Source: Mycobacterium sp. IS-1590 (GTDB taxonomy: Bacteria; Actinomycetota; Actinomycetes; Mycobacteriales; Mycobacteriaceae). From it: DNA of 64,000 nucleotides. The position numbers and the translations under genes are program-made. Positions 51,901 to 59,330 of the stretch are shown here, in pieces. The DNA lies in the NCBI RefSeq assembly GCF_001500025.1, contig NZ_LQIW01000010.1:1-64000 (forward strand), given 5' to 3'. The notes under the pieces were generated by a model that worked only from the letters and a program-made list of their open reading frames with translations, was not told the origin of the DNA and did not search any database. Positions within the stretch are counted from its first letter, which is position 1; each line of letters opens with the position of its first letter.

Positions 51901-53276
51901 GACGCCGGCGGACGGCGGTGCGCCCATGGGCGCGCACGCTCGATCTGCCCGGCAAGCGAGAGCAGCGTCGCCTCATCGAAAGGCTTGCCCACCAACTGCA
52001 CGGACGTCGGAACGCCGTTGCCGTCGAAGCCCCACGGCACGACCGCCGCCGGCTGACCCGTCACGTTGAACAAGGCCTGGAACGGCACCCGCGAGGCGAC
52101 CGACAGTAGCGTCGGCAGCATGCCCCGGCGCTGATACGCCCCGATGCGCGACGGCCCCCGCGCCGTTCCCGGGGTGACCAGCACGTCGACGTCGTCGAAG
52201 ATGGACTGAACCCTTTCGGCGGTACGGGCTTCCGCGTCACGGATGGTTGCCATTCGCCGATCGGAGATCATTCCGCCGATCCGCGCGAAGCTGCGCGTCC
52301 TGGCGTCCAACCGCTCCGGATGCGGCAGTGTCCGGACATCGTCGTAGCAACCCCGGAAATACCGCGGCAGTGCCTGATCGAACATCACCGATGCCGGGTA
52401 ATCCGGATCGCGGTCAACCACCTCGTGACCGAGTTCCCGCAGCAGCTCACCCGACTCGGTCATTGCCGCTCGCTGCACACATCCCACGTAACTCACCAGC
52501 AGCGGAGGTAACCTGTCGCTCAACGCGATTCGGAGACGTCGAGGCTCCGTGGCGGCGGCCGCGACGAAGCTGGACTCCCCCGTCGTCGCCGCTAAGAACA
52601 ATGCCGCGTCCTCGACCGTCCTGGTGATCGGACCGTTAACGCTCAGGCCGTTCCACGCGTCGTCATGCGGAGCGATCGGCACCCTGCCTCGCTGTGGTTT
52701 GAGGCCGAACAGCCCGCACCACGTCGCCGGAATGCGAATGGAACCCATCCCGTCGGAACCGAGCGCGATCGGCGCCAGACCCGCGGCCACCGCCGCTGCG
52801 CTTCCACCGCTGCTTCCGCCGGGGGCGAAGTCGACGTTCCACGGATTGCGGGTCGCGCCGAATGTCACCGTCTCGGTGAACGGCCACAGCATCATTTCCG
52901 GCACCGTGGTCTTGCCGATGATCACCGCGCCCGCGTCGCGAAGCCGTCGGACCACCTCGGCGTCGCGGGTCCTGGCGGGACCGTGTGCCGCGCTGCCGTA
53001 CGTCGTCGTCTCGCCCTCGACGTCGACGTCGTCCTTGATCGCGATCGGCACGCCCAACAGCGGTGACCGCTCCCCCGCGTTCAGCCGCTCCTGCGCGAGC
53101 TCGGCTTCGCGTCTCGCGCTGTCGTGTAGCACCGCACGATAGGACCGAAGCGTCGCGTCGAGACGCGCGATGCGCTCGAGATAGTGACCCAGCAGTTCCG
53201 GAGCGGTGATGACCCCGGACGCGAGCAACCGTGCCTGCTGCGCGGCGCCCGCGAAGACAAGCTCGCTGGTGTCCAC
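51897..53276 (-). CDS. amiB2: Amidase signature family enzyme (AmiB2, Rv1263-like)
   Basis: 459 aa. The Ser-cisSer-Lys triad is in place: Lys in VPIAIKDDVDV, the Gly/Ser-rich signature GGSSGGSAAAVAAGL with the cis-Ser, and the nucleophilic Ser in DGMGSIRIPA. The usual D-G-G-G-S reads DGMGS, a conservative variant. The enzyme hydrolyses small amides or aryl amides to acid and ammonia; the physiological substrate is unknown. Order relative to the HIT gene and the cyclase matches Rv1262c-Rv1263-Rv1264. Confidence 0.9.
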   Translation of the reverse strand: MDTSELVFAGAAQQARLLASGVITAPELLGHYLERIARLDATLRSYRAVLHDSARREAELAQERLNAGERSPLLGVPIAIKDDVDVEGETTTYGSAAHGPARTRDAEVVRRLRDAGAVIIGKTTVPEMMLWPFTETVTFGATRNPWNVDFAPGGSSGGSAAAVAAGLAPIALGSDGMGSIRIPATWCGLFGLKPQRGRVPIAPHDDAWNGLSVNGPITRTVEDAALFLAATTGESSFVAAAATEPRRLRIALSDRLPPLLVSYVGCVQRAAMTESGELLRELGHEVVDRDPDYPASVMFDQALPRYFRGCYDDVRTLPHPERLDARTRSFARIGGMISDRRMATIRDAEARTAERVQSIFDDVDVLVTPGTARGPSRIGAYQRRGMLPTLLSVASRVPFQALFNVTGQPAAVVPWGFDGNGVPTSVQLVGKPFDEATLLSLAGQIERARPWAHRRPPAS

Positions 53277-53362
53277 GGCGGCAGCGTAGCCGCGAGGCGC
53301 GCGATCCGATCGGCGAACAGTGGGATCCAGACGCGCAACGGAGAACCGTTACGGTGGCGAAC

Positions 53363-53800
53363 ATGTCCTGTGTGTTCTGCGCCATCGTCGCCGGCGAGGC
53401 CCCGGCCATCCGCATCCACGAAGACGACGACGTTCTCGCCGTCCTCGACATCCGCCCGTTCAGCCGCGGCCACACCCTGGTGATCCCGAAACGGCACACG
53501 GTGGACCTGACCGACACGCCGCCGGAGACCGTCGCCACCCTGGCACGGGTGGGTCAGCGGATCGCGCGCGCCGCACGCCGGTCCGGACTGCACGCCGACG
53601 GTAACAACGTGGTGATCAACGACGGCAAGGCCGCGTTTCAGACGGTGTTCCACATCCACCTGCACGTGCTGCCCCGGCAGGAGGGCGACAAGCTCTCGTT
53701 CGCCAAGAACATGCTTCTTCGCCGCGATCCGGACCGGGAGGAGTCGGGACGGCTGCTGCGCGAGGCCCTGGCGGAACTCGACTCGGCTGCGCAAGACTGA
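53363..53800 (+). CDS. HIT-family nucleotide hydrolase (Rv1262c-like)
   Basis: 145 aa from ATG 53363. The histidine triad HIHLH is at residues 97-101, with the catalytic central His H99. N-terminal CVFC (C3, C6) resembles the zinc-binding pair of Hint-type proteins, and SRGHTLVIPKRH is family-typical. HIT proteins cleave nucleoside phosphoramidates or dinucleotide polyphosphates. It is followed after 5 bp by the Ddn-like gene and divergent from the amidase. Confidence 0.93.
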   Translation: MSCVFCAIVAGEAPAIRIHEDDDVLAVLDIRPFSRGHTLVIPKRHTVDLTDTPPETVATLARVGQRIARAARRSGLHADGNNVVINDGKAAFQTVFHIHLHVLPRQEGDKLSFAKNMLLRRDPDREESGRLLREALAELDSAAQD

Positions 53801-53805
53801 GCCCC

Positions 53806-54261
53806 ATGAGCATGCCCTGGTACGAGAAATACATCGGTTACCCGATGCTGTTGCTGCACGACAAGCTCTACAAGGGCACCAACGGCCGCATCGGCCACAT
53901 CATCCCCGGCGCGCCACCGATGCTGATCCTGCACACGGTCGGCGCGAAAACCGGTCTGCAGCGGTCCAATTCGCTCGCGTACGCCCGTGACGGGGACGAT
54001 TACCTGGTGGTCGCGTCCAAAGGCGGCGAGCCGAAAGCACCCGGTTGGTATCACAACCTCAAGGCCGATCCCAACGTCGAGATCAACGTCGGGCCCAAGC
54101 GCATCAAGGTCGCGGCGACCCCCGTCACCCAGGACGATCCCGATTTCCCGAGACTGTGGCGGATCGTCAACGACATGCGCAATAACAAAGATCGCTACAT
54201 CGGCTACCAGAAGCGGACGTCACGCCCGATCCCGGTGGTCAAGCTGACGCCGTCCTCCTAG
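53806..54261 (+). CDS. Deazaflavin (F420)-dependent nitroreductase, Ddn family (Rv1261c-like)
   Basis: 151 aa. The split beta-barrel F420 fold is shown by PMLILHTVGAKTGLQRSNSLAYARDGDDYLVVASKGGEPKAPGWYHNLKADPNVEI, with KTG and the GGxxxxPGWYHNL phosphate/isoalloxazine contacts of the Ddn family. It reduces quinones or nitro compounds with F420H2; Ddn itself activates pretomanid. The N-terminal 25 residues (YPMLLLHDKLYKG) could form a membrane-facing amphipathic helix. It shares CTAG (54258-54261) with the convergent LLM gene. Confidence 0.92.
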   Translation: MSMPWYEKYIGYPMLLLHDKLYKGTNGRIGHIIPGAPPMLILHTVGAKTGLQRSNSLAYARDGDDYLVVASKGGEPKAPGWYHNLKADPNVEINVGPKRIKVAATPVTQDDPDFPRLWRIVNDMRNNKDRYIGYQKRTSRPIPVVKLTPSS

Positions 54262-55304
54262 AAGAGTTCCTTGGCCAGCAGTTCCAGCGTCTTGTCGCGG
54301 GCCGGCGCGGTCGCCGGATCGGTGCCGCGGCGGGCCGAGGCCACCGGGTTGATCATGACCTCGTCGACGCCGAACCGGTCGGCCAGCGTGCGCACCTGTT
54401 CGGCCGCCTCGGTCGGATCGCCGACGACGGCGCGCCCGAAGGCGGCTTCGGCGATGCGCTGAGCCTGCGGCGCGAGCTCCTGCTGTTGGGCGTCCTCGAC
54501 CAGATCCAGCGGCCCCAACGGCTGACCGGTGCGCAGCCGCGCCATCATCTGCAGGTTGGGCAACGCCAAAGCCTCTGCCTCATCGCGTGTTTCGGCGACG
54601 ACCGCGTTGACGGTGAGGAAGGTGACGGGTTCGGGCGCCAGTTCGCTGGGCCGGAATTCCGAGCGATACACCTCAAGGGCTTCCGCGGTGCCCTGGCCGG
54701 AGAAGTGGTGGGCGAACACGTATGGCAGGCCCTTCGCGGCGGCCAGGTGCGCCGAGTACATCGACGACCCCAGCAACCACAGCTTCGGTTCGGTCACCGC
54801 GGCGGGTGTGGCCTTCAGGACGTAACGCTGGTTCGGGATCGGTACGCGCGCACCGCGCGCGCTCATCAGCGCGACGACGTCGTCGAGATAATCCGGGAAG
54901 GCCTCGATGTCACGGTCGTCGCGACCGGCCGCACCGCGCAGCGCCATCGACGTCACCGGGTCCGAGCCCGGCGCGCGGCCGATACCGAGGTCGATGCGTC
55001 CCGGATGGACCGCCTCCAACAGTGCGAACTGCTCGGCGACGGCCAGGGGCGCGTGATTGGGCAGCATCACGCCACCGGATCCCACCCGCAGGTGTTCGGT
55101 GTGCGCCGCCAGGTGCGCGATCAGCACGGGCGGGCTGGTCGCCGCCACCGAGGGCATGTTGTGGTGCTCGGCGACCCACAGACGCGTGTAGCCGAGGCGG
55201 TCGGCGGTCTGCGCGAGCCGCGTCGACGCCGCCAGCGCGTCGGAGGTCGACTGGTCGGTGCGCACCGGTACGAGATCGAGGACTGAGAGACGCATGGCCG
55301 TCAC
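54258..55304 (-). CDS. LLM-class flavin-dependent oxidoreductase (alkanal monooxygenase-like)
   Basis: 348 aa from GTG 55304, favoured by its GTGA overlap with the upstream monooxygenase stop; ATG 55295 (MRLSVLDLVPV) is an alternative. The N-terminus LSVLDLVPVR, RLWVAEHHNMPSVA, HLRVGSGGVMLPNHAPLAVAEQFALLEAVHPGRIDLGIGRAPG and DPTEAAEQVRTLADRFGVDEVMI define the luciferase-like MsnO8/YhbW group, usually FMN-dependent. Coupled to an FAD monooxygenase, it probably shares a pathway and the TetR regulation at 56571-56590. Confidence 0.9.
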   Translation of the reverse strand: MTAMRLSVLDLVPVRTDQSTSDALAASTRLAQTADRLGYTRLWVAEHHNMPSVAATSPPVLIAHLAAHTEHLRVGSGGVMLPNHAPLAVAEQFALLEAVHPGRIDLGIGRAPGSDPVTSMALRGAAGRDDRDIEAFPDYLDDVVALMSARGARVPIPNQRYVLKATPAAVTEPKLWLLGSSMYSAHLAAAKGLPYVFAHHFSGQGTAEALEVYRSEFRPSELAPEPVTFLTVNAVVAETRDEAEALALPNLQMMARLRTGQPLGPLDLVEDAQQQELAPQAQRIAEAAFGRAVVGDPTEAAEQVRTLADRFGVDEVMINPVASARRGTDPATAPARDKTLELLAKELF

Positions 55305-56551
55305 AACGCATTCGACCGCGTTGACGTTCCCCGTACCGCGTCCACCAGCGCTTCCGGGTCGGGCTGCTGCGCCAGGAGGCGCTGAATGGGACGCAGAGCG
55401 CGTTCGACGCTCATCACGCGCATCGCGAGTTCACGGGCGACGGCGAGCGTCCGGCTGCGGCGGAACATCACCTTCGCGAGCTGGCGCGAGTTGTCCTGGG
55501 CTGCCTCGACGCGAGGCCGCTGTGCGCGTTCGTAGGCGCGCAGGAGCTCACCGAGGGCAAGCCGGGGCGCGTGGCGGAGCACCCGGCTGAGCACCCAGGC
55601 CGACTCGATGGCCATACCCGCTCCCACCCCGGCGGTCGGCAGGAACCCGGCCGCCGCGTCACCGAGCAGGACGGTGTGCCCGGTGGTCCAGCGCGGCGCT
55701 CGGCAGTCGGTCAACGACCAGTAGTACGGATCGGGGTCGGTGGCCACGGCCGCCATCGCTCGATTCAGGCGGGGGTTGACGGTCTTCAGGTCACGGCGCA
55801 TCGACGTGACGAAGGGCGCAGGACCCGTCGCGGTGTCCTCCCGCGGACCGCCGAGGAACACCCCGAGCGCATCGGCCACCGGATACATCGCGACCATGCC
55901 GCCGGCCCCCCACAGCTCCTCACCGAGATCGGAATCACCCACGTCGGGCGCCCAGACCACCCAGCCGCCCCAACCGGTGTCCACCCACTCCACCGGTTGA
56001 TTTTCGAGCACGAAATCGCGTGTCTTCGAGTGCATTCCGTCGGCGATCACGACGAGATCGAAATGCAGGCGGTGATCGGTGCGGCGGCTGTTCACGCGGA
56101 CGTCGACGCCGGACGACGTCTCCGCCAGGTTGGCGACGACCGAGTCGTAGCTCACCGGGCAGCCGGCGCCGGCCAGCACGTCGATCAGTGGCCCGCGGGC
56201 AATGCCGCGGTAGTCGCCGTAGCGCGCCATCAGGTCGACCGTCGAGTCGGTCCGCAACATGCGGCCGGTGTGGCCGTGCACGGCGTAGCGCTCGAGCGGC
56301 ACGCTCACCGTGCGGTACGCGTCACGCACCGCCAGATCGTCGATCGCGGCGTCGACCATGGGCATCAACGCGAGCATGTAGCCCTGTGCGGGGGCGCTTT
56401 CGGCACGCTCGATCAGGACCGGGTGCCGACCGTCGCCGCGCAGCAGCTGCGCAGCCGTGACCCCGGCGATGCCGGCGCCGACAATCAGAATTCGCAGTTC
56501 GTCCACGGCCGCCTGCTCGTATTGCTTCTCAAGGCTGGTCGGACTCAACAT
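55301..56551 (-). CDS. FAD-dependent aromatic-type monooxygenase (Rv1260-like)
   Basis: 416 aa from ATG 56551, preceded by GGAG at 5 nt; an upstream extension to 56632 would cross the operator and the TetR start. The Rossmann motif IVGAGIAGVTAAQLL, the middle DLVVIADGMHSKTRDFV (the DG motif) and late HTVLLGDAAAGFLPTAGVGAGMAIESAWVLSRVL (GD motif) are those of para-hydroxybenzoate-hydroxylase-type enzymes. It would hydroxylate an organic substrate using NAD(P)H and O2. It is coupled to the LLM gene (GTGA) and divergent from its likely TetR regulator. Confidence 0.9.
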   Translation of the reverse strand: MLSPTSLEKQYEQAAVDELRILIVGAGIAGVTAAQLLRGDGRHPVLIERAESAPAQGYMLALMPMVDAAIDDLAVRDAYRTVSVPLERYAVHGHTGRMLRTDSTVDLMARYGDYRGIARGPLIDVLAGAGCPVSYDSVVANLAETSSGVDVRVNSRRTDHRLHFDLVVIADGMHSKTRDFVLENQPVEWVDTGWGGWVVWAPDVGDSDLGEELWGAGGMVAMYPVADALGVFLGGPREDTATGPAPFVTSMRRDLKTVNPRLNRAMAAVATDPDPYYWSLTDCRAPRWTTGHTVLLGDAAAGFLPTAGVGAGMAIESAWVLSRVLRHAPRLALGELLRAYERAQRPRVEAAQDNSRQLAKVMFRRSRTLAVARELAMRVMSVERALRPIQRLLAQQPDPEALVDAVRGTSTRSNAL

Positions 56552-56570
56552 GTTCTCCAGGCTACCATTG

Positions 56571-56590
56571 TGTGGACTAGCTGGTCCACA
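56571..56590. promoter_or_regulatory. TetR-type operator between FAD monooxygenase and TetR genes
   Basis: TGTGGAC (56571-56577) and GTCCACA (56584-56590) are exact inverted arms separated by TAGCTG, giving 18 of 20 symmetric positions. It lies 20 bp from the monooxygenase start and 16 bp from the regulator start, just upstream of TATTCT (56596-56601), which serves the regulator gene 5 nt before its GTG. One dimer here could silence both genes. Confidence 0.75.
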
Positions 56591-56606
56591 GGGGTTATTC
56601 TGAACT

Positions 56607-57224
56607 GTGACCTCGGCAAGGATCGCCCGCATGCCCGCCGAGAAGCGGCGGCGGCTGGTAGAGACGGCGGCCGTCGAATTCGGTTCTGCCGGTTATGAAC
56701 ACGCGTCGCTCAACCGGATCATCGAGCAGTGCGGGATGAGCAAGAGCTCGTTCTACTATATTTTGCCGTCAAAGGCCGAGCTCTACGAATTCGTCCTGCA
56801 GGAATTGACCGCCGCGGTGTCAGCCGAAATTGATGTCGTCGAGCCCGAACAATTCGCGGGAACCGAATTCTGGTCAAGAGTCGAACGGTATTTCGAGAAC
56901 CTCATCCGCATTGCGCAGCACGAACGTCATTTCCTGCTACTGGGACGGATGTTCTACCTGCAGGCCCCCGATCCGGCGAAAACCGCCGTCGGCGCAGCGC
57001 TCGGGGCCGTCCGCGAATGGGTGCAGGAGGTGCTGCGCGTCGGGCGCCGATGCGGCGCTGTTCGCACCGACCTGCCCGAACCGCTGCAGGCAGAGCTCGT
57101 CTTCCGGATCCTGCAGGTCTTCGACGAATGGACCATCGCGAACTATGCCGCCTTCTCGGATTCGGCACGACAAGAACTGGCCGTCGCGCAGTTCGCGACT
57201 ATCCGGCGGACGCTAGCGCCTTAG
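56607..57224 (+). CDS. TetR-family transcriptional regulator
   Basis: 205 aa from GTG 56607 (ATG 56631 is possible). The N-terminal helix-turn-helix is [40 protein letters not shown] (about 20-60). The C-terminal ligand domain is helical and includes [18 protein letters not shown]. It is divergent from the FAD monooxygenase with a 20-bp palindrome between, so it most likely represses that operon and itself. Unlike the other convergent pairs, its 3' end overlaps udgB by 26 bp. Confidence 0.9.
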   Translation: MTSARIARMPAEKRRRLVETAAVEFGSAGYEHASLNRIIEQCGMSKSSFYYILPSKAELYEFVLQELTAAVSAEIDVVEPEQFAGTEFWSRVERYFENLIRIAQHERHFLLLGRMFYLQAPDPAKTAVGAALGAVREWVQEVLRVGRRCGAVRTDLPEPLQAELVFRILQVFDEWTIANYAAFSDSARQELAVAQFATIRRTLAP

Positions 57225-58041
57225 CCGTGCGGAAAACGTCGTCAAACATCTGCGGGGTCAGCTTGCCGGTGAACGTGTTCTGCTGGCTGGGGTGATAGCA
57301 GCCCACCAGCGTGACGCCGCCCATCTCGGCCGTGGCACCGTGACCGAACTTCGGCGCGGGCACCGGCACCGGCACACCGCCGGTGCGCAGCATCTGCAGC
57401 GCCGCTCGCCAAGCGAACCCGCCGAGCGCGACGACCACGCGCACGTGCGCCGCGGTCAACCGCCATTCGGCGTCCAGCCACGGAGCACAGGTCGCCCGTT
57501 CGGCGGGTGTCGGCGCATTGGCCGGCGGCGCGCAGCGCACAGCGGCGGCCACGCGGGTTCCGTTGAGCGCCAATCCGTCTGCGGCGTCCACGCACAGCGC
57601 CTGGTTCGCCAGGCCCACCCGGTGCAGCGCCGCGAACAGGAAATCGCCCGACCGGTCGCCGGTGAAGATCCTGCCGGTGCGATTGGCCCCGTGGGCCGCG
57701 GGTGCCAGGCCGACGACGAAAACCCGGGGCTGCGATGCCCCCCAGCCCGGAGCCGGACGGCCCCAGTACGGCTCGTCGGCGTACGACCTGCGCTTGACGA
57801 CGGCCGCCTCCTCCCGCCACTCGACCAGACGGGGACAGGCCCGGCACACCGATACCTCGGCATCGAGCTCGTCGAGCGACTGCGTCGCCGCCGCCATCGA
57901 GACGACGTGCGCGGCTGTCGTCGCGACTGCGGTCTGCGGTGTGGCGGGGTCGCCCGGCCAGCCGGAGCCGGGGGGAACCGGCGACTCGAACCGCACACCG
58001 GTCCGCGGGTGAGGCAAGAGCTGCACAGCTCCACTGTGCAC
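57199..58041 (-). CDS. udgB: Type-5 uracil-DNA glycosylase UdgB (Rv1259-like)
   Basis: 280 aa from ATG 58041, with GTG 58026 as a possible start. The sequence opens with the expected [21 protein letters not shown]. Cluster cysteines are C66 and C69 (CRACP) plus the later pair in [21 protein letters not shown], binding [4Fe-4S]. Active-site blocks are [34 protein letters not shown] and [12 protein letters not shown]. Type-5 enzymes remove uracil, and also hypoxanthine and ethenocytosine, from double-stranded DNA. Synteny with Rv1258c-Rv1260 supports the name. Confidence 0.93.
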   Translation of the reverse strand: MHSGAVQLLPHPRTGVRFESPVPPGSGWPGDPATPQTAVATTAAHVVSMAAATQSLDELDAEVSVCRACPRLVEWREEAAVVKRRSYADEPYWGRPAPGWGASQPRVFVVGLAPAAHGANRTGRIFTGDRSGDFLFAALHRVGLANQALCVDAADGLALNGTRVAAAVRCAPPANAPTPAERATCAPWLDAEWRLTAAHVRVVVALGGFAWRAALQMLRTGGVPVPVPAPKFGHGATAEMGGVTLVGCYHPSQQNTFTGKLTPQMFDDVFRTAKALASAG

Positions 58042-58100
58042 GGTGAGGAATTCTGATGCCGAGCGGGTCTGCGCGCTGTTAGATTCTGCCGCGATAACTC

Positions 58101-59330
58101 ATGATGAACAGCCGGCGCGGTCCCATGCTGTTGATCCTTTTCGCCGCGCTCACGGCCGGTGCCGGCAACGGCATATCGCTCGTAGCCTTCCCTTGGCTGG
58201 TGTTGCAACGCAATGGTTCTGCGCTCGACGCCTCGATCGTGGCGATCGCGGGTTCGCTGCCGTTGCTGGTCGCCACGCTGATCGCGGGAGCCGCGGTGGA
58301 CTATCTGGGGCGGCGGCGGGTTTCGATGATCTCCGACGCGCTGTCCGCGCTGTCGGTGGCCGCCGTGCCGGTGCTGGCGCTGACCTTCGGCGTCGATGCC
58401 GTCAATGTCGCGGTGCTGGCCACCTTGGCCGCGCTGGGCGCTTTCTTCGACCCGGCGGGGATGACCGCTCGCGAGACGATGCTGCCCGAAGCGGCGGCTC
58501 GCGCCGGGTGGACGCTGGACCGCGCCAACAGCGTCTATGAGGCGGTGTTCAATCTCGCCTACATCGTCGGACCGGGCATCGGCGGCCTGCTGATCGCGAC
58601 GGTGGGCGGCATCAACACGATGTGGGTCACCGCATCGGCGTTCGTGCTTTCGATCGCCGCGATCGCGGTCCTGCGGCTGGAAGGAGCCGGTACGCCCGAC
58701 CGCGCCGCGCTGCCCGAGGGCGTGTTGGCGGGCATCGTCGCGGGGTTGAGCTTCGTCTGGCACAACAAGGTCCTGCGCACGCTGGCGGTCGTCGACCTGG
58801 TGGTGATGGGGCTCTACATGCCGATGGAGTCGGTCCTGTTCCCCAAGTACTTCACCGACCGCGACGAACCCGTGCAACTCGGTTGGGTGCTGATGGCGTT
58901 GAGCATCGGCGGCCTGGTGGGCGCGCTCGGTTATGCGGTGTCGTCGAAATACATCAACCGAAGGACCACGATGCTGATCGCGGTGCTGACGCTGGGGGCC
59001 GCGATGACGGTCATCGCGTTCCTGCCACCACTACCGCTGATCCTGGCGCTCTCGGCGATCGTCGGTCTGGTGTACGGGCCGATCCAGCCGATCTACAACT
59101 ACGTCATGCAGACACGGGCACCGCAGCACTTGCGCGGCCGGGTGATGGGCGTGATGGGATCGCTGGCCTACGCGGCGGGGCCGCTGGGTCTGATCATCGC
59201 CGGGCCGTTGGCCGACTCGGCGGGCCTGGGGGCGACGTTCTTTGCGCTCGCGCTGCCGATGCTGCTGCTGGGCATCATCGCGCTGTTCCTGCCCGCGCTG
59301 CACGAATTAGACCGTCCGCCAACGGCTTAG
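58101..59330 (+). CDS. tap: MFS multidrug efflux pump, Tap (Rv1258c-like)
   Basis: 409 aa with twelve predicted membrane helices in two six-helix halves. MFS motifs include the loop DYLGRRRVSMISDA after helix 2 and the second-half loop SSKYINRRTTM. The sequence AGNGISLVAFPWLVL at the start and FFDPAGMTARETMLPE fit the MFS_3-like group to which mycobacterial Tap belongs. Tap exports tetracycline and aminoglycosides and contributes to intrinsic resistance. Position next to udgB agrees with Rv1258c. Shares TTAG (59327-59330) with the LuxR gene stop. Confidence 0.85.
   Translation: MMNSRRGPMLLILFAALTAGAGNGISLVAFPWLVLQRNGSALDASIVAIAGSLPLLVATLIAGAAVDYLGRRRVSMISDALSALSVAAVPVLALTFGVDAVNVAVLATLAALGAFFDPAGMTARETMLPEAAARAGWTLDRANSVYEAVFNLAYIVGPGIGGLLIATVGGINTMWVTASAFVLSIAAIAVLRLEGAGTPDRAALPEGVLAGIVAGLSFVWHNKVLRTLAVVDLVVMGLYMPMESVLFPKYFTDRDEPVQLGWVLMALSIGGLVGALGYAVSSKYINRRTTMLIAVLTLGAAMTVIAFLPPLPLILALSAIVGLVYGPIQPIYNYVMQTRAPQHLRGRVMGVMGSLAYAAGPLGLIIAGPLADSAGLGATFFALALPMLLLGIIALFLPALHELDRPPTA

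Noticed and set aside
58042..58100. WhiB7-type promoter upstream of tap
   Set aside because: A TAGATT hexamer exists, but I could not find the AT-rich block next to a proper -35 that WhiB7 promoters show, so no site is claimed.
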